The position numbers and the translations under genes were made by a program. Of a stretch of 64,000 bases of DNA, positions 59,101 through 64,000 are shown piece after piece. The DNA comes from Rhodocollybia butyracea (lineage: Eukaryota > Basidiomycota > Agaricomycetes > Agaricales > Omphalotaceae): NCBI GenBank assembly GCA_015501585.1, contig JADNRY010000009.1, positions 496,001-560,000 on the forward strand, given 5' to 3'. Numbering within the stretch: position 1 is the first letter of the stretch; each line of letters begins with the position of its first letter. The notes under the pieces are model-generated. The model was not told the DNA's origin, made no database searches, and saw only the letters and a list, made by a program, of their open reading frames with translations.

Positions 59101-59598
59101 ATGCAATACAAACATCCTCTCATTGCTCTTCTGTTCTCCGTCCTTGCTGTTACCACGGCCGCTCAAGGTGTAGTCCCGGGCGACTCATGCACCTCTTTTG
59201 GATCTGAATTCGGACCTGGTAAGTGTGAATTACTTTACCAGTGACCTCTCCTGGTTCTACAATTCATAATTAATTAATTATTTATAGGGGACGTACTGTG
59301 CGGAGCCGTATCTAGTGTCGCAAATGGAAACTCTTAGGCCCCGTTCTGTAACTTTGATACGACAAGGTGTGAGAACGATTTCCCTGCCAAAATATGCGAG
59401 ATCAATGTGACAAGCCCTAGATTTTGCGCCCATTTTGCCTCAATGTCGCATCAAATGATCTCGTATCAAAGTAACAGAACGGGGCCTTACAGTGTTATAT
59501 GCAATGTGCAAAACGAATTTGTATTGGATGCAGTATGCCCTCCCCCAACTATCTGCAGGGTTGAGGCTTCGAAGATTGCGGATTGTGTTAATCAGTGA
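59101..59598 (+). pseudogene. Small secreted cysteine-rich protein gene interrupted by a MITE
   Basis: Exon 1 (59101-59218) starts MQYKHPLIALLFSVLAVTTA, a signal peptide, then AQGVVPGDSCTSFGSEFG. The intron 59219-59287 (GTAAGT..TAG) joins to DVLCGAVSSVANGNS. At this point a 150-bp inverted-repeat element (59337-59486, TTA target repeat) has inserted and its first base completes a TAG stop. Just beyond the element the reading frame resumes and contains further cysteines (SVICNVQNEFVLDAVCPP, TICRVEASKIADCVNQ), ending with TGA at 59598. The uninterrupted gene would have encoded roughly 97 residues with six cysteines. The present product would be 55 residues with two cysteines. Such small secreted proteins are common in basidiomycetes; function unknown. 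Confidence 0.72.
59337..59486. mobile_element. PIF/Harbinger-like MITE, 150 bp
   Basis: Terminal inverted repeats of 26 bases (59337-59362 and 59461-59486) beginning GGCCCCGTTCTGT and differing at one position (base 14). It is flanked on both sides by TTA (59334-59336 and 59487-59489), a 3-bp target duplication as made by PIF/Harbinger elements, whose ends often start GGCC..GTT. The 98-bp interior has weak further self-complementarity and no ORF, so it is a non-autonomous element. Removing it together with one TTA restores the host reading frame, which shows it inserted after the gene was established. Confidence 0.82.
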
Positions 59599-60716
59599 GG
59601 GGGTGAGCCCGAGTCCTCAGTTCTTGTTGTAATTTTGATATTCACAGATGCTATTCTTTTTTCAGAAGCGGGATCATGATGTTTTTTTTATTTACAAAAA
59701 ACTCAAATATACGCTGTCTGTCAGTGAAAGTGGATCTATGCGGTGAGGATGGTGTGTCCTGTTTACCACTTCAAGCCTGAGATATTCAATTTACCGGTGA
59801 ACGGCGAGCGCATAAAAGAAGTTTTGCGTTTTTAAATATGCCTACTCCTCATAAGCAATTGCTGAGGAGAGGCAAATAACTCGCGAACGGCTCTGCTTTC
59901 TCCTAAAAATTCTTGGGATTTGCCGCATGTTATCTCTGCTAAATCAAGTTCCAGCTTTGGGAAGTTCCGCAAAAGGTAGGCAAGAGAATCTTTCGGGAAT
60001 TGATGGTTCGTTGGTTCGTTGGTTGTAGTTACATATCGCGCCTGGAGATGCGCATGCCGTGCCAGGCATCCATCCCCACCGTTCATGTTGTGTTCGCAGT
60101 AGAATCCCTGAACAGCTGAGAACTCGCAACTGCGTTAATAGACACGCCTGAATGTAAGGTTGGTAATGGTGTTATGTATCGGACCTGTCTTCAATGCTCT
60201 TAAATAGGACGTAAGTACTTATGGCAATATTGGATTTTTGTTACCGTACACATTTACGCGCGCGAGAATCAAGCCATAGTGCCTCCTCCCTCTTGTGACA
60301 TTATAGAGCTCTACCCATGGTACCCACGCTTCCGTTCCTGCGTATATGTTTAACATGTCGAATACAAACTTAGCCACGAGCGGTGGTAGTTCTAGTCGCA
60401 GAATGTTAATGCATGGTTTTCGAACACTAAAATTATGAGTGCGTCATGGGACGGTTTTCAGCTACCTCGATGCACTTTGCAGGCAGAAAAATGCTTCAAG
60501 CTTTTCTTACAAGCCTTGCACAGAGGCAGAACAGCAAACAGACCTCAGCGTGTGACAGATTTGTCATCTGAACTCTTCTTAGACCTTGACCGTCAGACCA
60601 GGATTTAGTCGCGCGAGTTGCAACCAACTATCAAGTAAATGTCTGGACTACCCATGCCTTGTTAAAGATCTTTCTGAAGACCCTCCGCATCTTCCTTCAT
60701 TTTACAGGCGAATTGG
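59599..60716. other. Intergenic, no supported gene
   Basis: 1.1 kb. GGTTCGTTGGTTCGTTGGTTG near 60004 is a short tandem repeat. A plus-strand ORF at 60586-60828 (CLDYPCLVKDLSEDPPHLPS) continues into the inverted repeat X; it may be a decayed exon, but has no other support. Confidence 0.35.
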
Positions 60717-61228
60717 GGGATTTCTGCTAGGGAATCCAATGAGTGTCCAATCAGGCGGTCAGTCCTGGGATCCAACACAAGTAGTTAGTGCGGTTGAACA
60801 AGGTATTAGATACCTCGCAAACGCATGAGTACTACGGTACTACATGCAAGCTTATATACTGTACATGTTGTATATTGCCGATGTGGCAACTCCGGAGATT
60901 AGTTAGCCGGATCGGTATGTTCATATGTCCGTGTACTTACTCATTGTATTAGCAATACTATACAGTATGTACAGTATATAAGCTTGCATGTAGTACCATA
61001 GTACTCATGCGTTTGCGAGGTATCTAATACCTTGTTCAACCGCACTAACTACTTGTGTTGGATCCCAGGACTGATCGCCTGATTGGACACTCATCGGATT
61101 CCCTAACAGAAATCCCACAGTACATACTGTATACTATTGCTAATACGATGAGTAAGGACACGGACATATGTACATACTGATCCGGCTACCTAATCTCTGG
61201 AGTTGCCACATCGGCAATATACAACATG
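60717..61228. repeat. Interleaved inverted repeats (X, Y, rcX, rcY)
   Basis: Four blocks in a row: X 60717-60865, Y 60864-60972, inverted X 60968-61116, inverted Y 61120-61228. X and its copy are both 149 bp, and Y and its copy both 109 bp, each with a few mismatches. Borders fall on short palindromic GTACAGTA/TACTGTAC sequences. The order is not a simple hairpin (which would be X Y rcY rcX). The last three bases of inverted Y are the ATG of the F-box-like gene at 61226. The arrangement can fold either as X stems enclosing Y or as Y stems enclosing inverted X. Confidence 0.85.
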
Positions 61229-62714
61229 AATGACAGAAAAAACGGTGGTAGCAGCGTGCCCTCTTCAAGTTGGTGGTGTTTGCTAATAGATCGTTTACCG
61301 AACGAGCTTCTTTGGAAGATTTTGCTATTCTACAGCTACACGACCACTGTTGCAGGATTCAAGAAGTACTACGGTCGCTCACGAATCAACACCAATTACA
61401 TCGCTCGTGTCAACAAACTTTGGCGGGCAATTGCGCTTGCCATACCCTCTTTGTGGAGCAAAATTTATGTCCGGGTTGCGTCTTTCTCAGATGGGCCGTC
61501 CCTAGAAGCCTTGCTCGATCGTCGGATAGAGTTAGCGAAAGACGCTCTACTGGATATTTGTGTCTTATTTTCCGAGCAGACTGTTAGCTGGGCAGAGGAT
61601 GGTTATGAGGAATACAATAAGGACAGCGACGAGGACAGTTACGAAGACTTGTTTAAACCACACAGTGCCCTCCCAGTTCTTACCAAACTTTCTCAGCATG
61701 CACCTAGATGGAAGAGTGCGGTCTTACAGCTTCCAGGATCAAGGGAACTTGATCATACCATGTTTCCCTCTAGTTTTCCACTACTCCAAGAACTCGAAAT
61801 GCGATATCTACCTCGAAATGATAAGCGGGCTGACCCTCAGTGTCCAAGATTTTATGCTCCTCTTCTACGAAAGGTTGGGATGGAAAGGTTTTCCTATTCC
61901 GGACACTTTGGTTCCAGTGAATTCGATGAAATTACCCTTACTTGGGTGTTTCCTGACACGGTCGCAAACTATCTCGAGAACGCTTCATCGGACTGCAACG
62001 CGCAAGTCTTCACCATGTACACTCCATACATAAACTATGGTCCCACTACAGTCACTTCTTATTTGAAAGCTCTATCAGTCACCCAGATAGATGATGCCAG
62101 TGAATGCTATGATGCGCATGGGGAGCTCTTTGCATACCTCACACTTCCGAATGTCGAAAAGCTGGTCTTCATCGACCAGCGCACTGGTCGGGCAGATTAT
62201 CTCAAGCCGCATCAAAACAAATGAATGGTACCACGTGCTGTTTCCTGTAGAGGGCATTTTATCCATGTTTGCTCGGTCTGAGACGTCTTTGATGAAGCTC
62301 AGTCACCTTGTATTCAGTGGTCACTATATCTCGGACCAGAATCTCTTGAAGATACTCACAAAGTTACCGGCTCTCACGTTTTTCGCTTTCGAAGAGACTT
62401 GCTTGTTGGATGAAAAATCACGCGCTCTAACAGCCCATTTCTTCCAAGGTCTCATAAGTGCAGATGTAATGCCCAAACTTACTCGGCTTGAGCTCATTTT
62501 CTACGCTGGGACCATTCCTATAGATGATCTGGTGTTGTTCCTCGAATCCCGTCGACCGTCTCTGGAAGATGACAAGTCATCCATGCGATTGCTTCCCTTG
62601 GAACAAGGCCGATTTGGTATCTCCTCTCCACAGACTTGCATAACGTTGATGGACAGACTGTCTGGGCTCTGCTCAGGCGGGCTAGTTGTTAAGGTGTCAA
62701 AGCCCTGGTTCTGA
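61226..62714 (+). CDS. F-box-like protein with leucine-rich C-terminal region
   Basis: 474-residue protein of the fungal F-box-like type, a large class of presumed substrate adaptors of SCF ubiquitin ligases. Exons 61226-62186 and 62251-62714; a 64-nt intron (GTCGGG..TAG) joins KLVFIDQRT to EGILSMFARSETSLMKLSHL in frame, and the total is divisible by three. The N-terminal box is CLLIDRLPNELLWKILLFYS, ARVNKLWRAIALAIPSLWSK and IYVRV, the usual pattern LPxELLxxI...V...WRxIAL..PSLW. The rest has irregular leucine-rich segments (LPALTFFAFEETCLL, MPKLTRLELIF). If unspliced, the ORF ends at 62224. The start codon lies within an inverted repeat; no other in-frame ATG occurs before the F-box, so the promoter is likely inside the repeats. 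Confidence 0.75.
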
Positions 62715-63279
62715 ACAGGGTATGTATGTAGAGCTAAAACATTGATATCTGCACAAGGCTACTGTATATGAATGATTTATCCTCTGAGTCTTTCTTGATG
62801 AGACACGGCGGCGTGATCATTGATTGTTGGAGATGCGTGGCGTCAAGCTTTCAAGTGTGGTGCTTCGATTTTTCTTCACTCGTGAATTCTGGCTTACGAG
62901 ACTCTCATCCTTCATTCTTAAATAACTGTGACCTCCTTTAACGGTTTCAAATCAAAGGACGAGGAGGTGATTTTTTGGGGAAAAGGCAAAACACGCAGCG
63001 TTTGATGCAAAAGTGCATAACCGCGACATCGTATGCTTGCAGCAGGGGAGGAGTGGCCGACCCCTGGACATTACCGACACACAAAGGAATGAAGGGTCAG
63101 TTTTGTTGGTTCTCCTGGCCATAATTAATTAATCTGTCTCATCTGAGGACATCGTTCTCGCCGTCACGGCCTAGAGCTTGCCGCTGAGAGCATACTATAC
63201 GGCGGATGCGGTCAACAAGAGCTGACTAAGCGGATGAAGATCTCTCACTCTTCACATCTGCTCTTCATCCACTTCAACA
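62715..63279. other. Intergenic, no supported gene
   Basis: 565 bp between two plus-strand genes; nothing recognisable. 63230-63320 is pyrimidine-rich and may be a leader. Confidence 0.35.
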
Positions 63280-63714
63280 TTGTTGACTGCCTTTTCTTCA
63301 CCCACTCACCCACACCTCAAGCTTTCTACAACCATTCCTGTTCTCGACAAATACTTATGGGTCGCCCTCCACGGCAAGTTTATGGTATCGTGCTCGCCAC
63401 CGATTTTTTTGAAGAAGGAGCCGTCATACTGGGACAGGGAGCCAGACGATCCTCAGGAAGAAGAAGAAGAGGATTATCTTAATGTGAACTACTGGGGCAG
63501 CGCAGCGATGATTGTTACCGATAGAGTCCGTTCTGTTTATCCATGCAGGCTCGAATTCGTGAGAACAACAACAACGCTTGGTACTCAACCGTGCGTTGTA
63601 CTGGCGGACACCAAGGATCGCGCGGCGATGTTCAAGGAGGTCGGTTCTGAGCAGTTGAAGGCGGTCCAAGCTGCTAGAGCAGATACAATCCCTCATTGGT
63701 ACTGGTTAGAATGA
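63280..63714 (+). CDS. Small acidic protein of unknown function
   Basis: Open frame of 144 residues starting MLTAFSSPTHPHLKLSTTIP. The latter 90 residues look coding: PSYWDREPDDPQEEEEEDYL, NVNYWGSAAMIVTDRVRSVY, TQPCVVLADTKDRAAMFKEV and ADTIPHWYWLE. The N-terminal 45 residues are less convincing, and another frame from 63358 (MGRPPRQVYGIVLATDFFEE) is also attractive, so an intron or a different start near 63400 is possible. No family recognised; no signal peptide. Confidence 0.45.
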   Translation: MLTAFSSPTHPHLKLSTTIPVLDKYLWVALHGKFMVSCSPPIFLKKEPSYWDREPDDPQEEEEEDYLNVNYWGSAAMIVTDRVRSVYPCRLEFVRTTTTLGTQPCVVLADTKDRAAMFKEVGSEQLKAVQAARADTIPHWYWLE

Positions 63715-64000
63715 ACGATAATCGTATGTCCTGGTTTTCATTGTTTCCTCCACCGCAACTGATCTACCTCAGCTTATCTTTCTCGCTTTATTCCCATCCA
63801 CGTTACTCTGCAGGATCAACGTTCAGCTCGCTGTCTATGTTTTTACATTCCACACACGCTTTAACATGTTGTCATCCTACTCTGTGCACCAATACACATC
63901 TTTTCGTCCCCTGCTTTTCCCTTTCTCATTGAAACTGTATTCACAAAACTCGTTACACACTCCACGTTCATTTCTGTAAAAACTGAGGTTTAGTCTCTGT
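63715..64000. other. Downstream region to window end
   Basis: 3' region, pyrimidine-rich, nothing recognisable. Confidence 0.3.

Overview
The window looks like nuclear DNA of a mushroom-forming basidiomycete (Agaricomycetes). Genes sit on both strands without operons and are broken by many short introns (mostly 40-70 nt, GT..AG, often with a CTAAC/CTGAC-like branch site). The recognisable proteins are fungal: AUR1-type inositol phosphorylceramide synthase, a Cdc15/Imp2-like F-BAR plus SH3 protein, GH28 polygalacturonase, histidine acid phosphatase, Baeyer-Villiger monooxygenase, Kcs1-type inositol polyphosphate kinase and an F-box-like protein. All exon structures were read by eye.

Layout. 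1-1.0 kb: 3' end of glucosidase II alpha. 1.1-15.3 kb: an accessory region built around a repeated five-exon gene family of unknown function (copies A, B, C plus relics), a histidine acid phosphatase gene with a broken duplicate, and a small secreted/GPI-like protein. 15.7-17.4 kb: a disordered Ser/Pro/His-rich protein. 17.9-20.5 kb: a duplication carrying two EthD-like genes around a truncated orphan gene. 20.8-47.1 kb: a mostly single-copy stretch with AUR1, the F-BAR protein, a Baeyer-Villiger monooxygenase, an N2227/carnosine N-methyltransferase-like gene with apparent frame breaks, a membrane-anchored methyltransferase-like protein, a POS5-like NAD(H) kinase, a pterin dehydratase-like protein that has lost its catalytic motif, a GH28 polygalacturonase, a KCS1-like kinase and a small protein-kinase-like gene. 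47.2-51.9 kb: a second cluster of the repeated family (one intact copy D, a deleted copy E and four relics). 52.2-57.8 kb: a small unknown gene, a degraded gene and an asteroid-like PIN/XPG-type nuclease. 58.9-64 kb: a small secreted protein gene interrupted by a 150-bp PIF/Harbinger-like MITE, an interleaved pair of inverted repeats that ends on the start codon of an F-box-like gene, and a small acidic protein.

The strongest candidate for something undescribed is the family at 1.4-15.3 and 47.2-51.9 kb: at least ten loci, five of them extensive, with conserved intron positions, mostly decayed by frameshift, deletion or truncation, and moved as segmental blocks together with a phosphatase gene. 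I recognise no known domain in it. The single-copy genes are housekeeping or carbon-use functions with no visible shared pathway, so no biosynthetic cluster is claimed.
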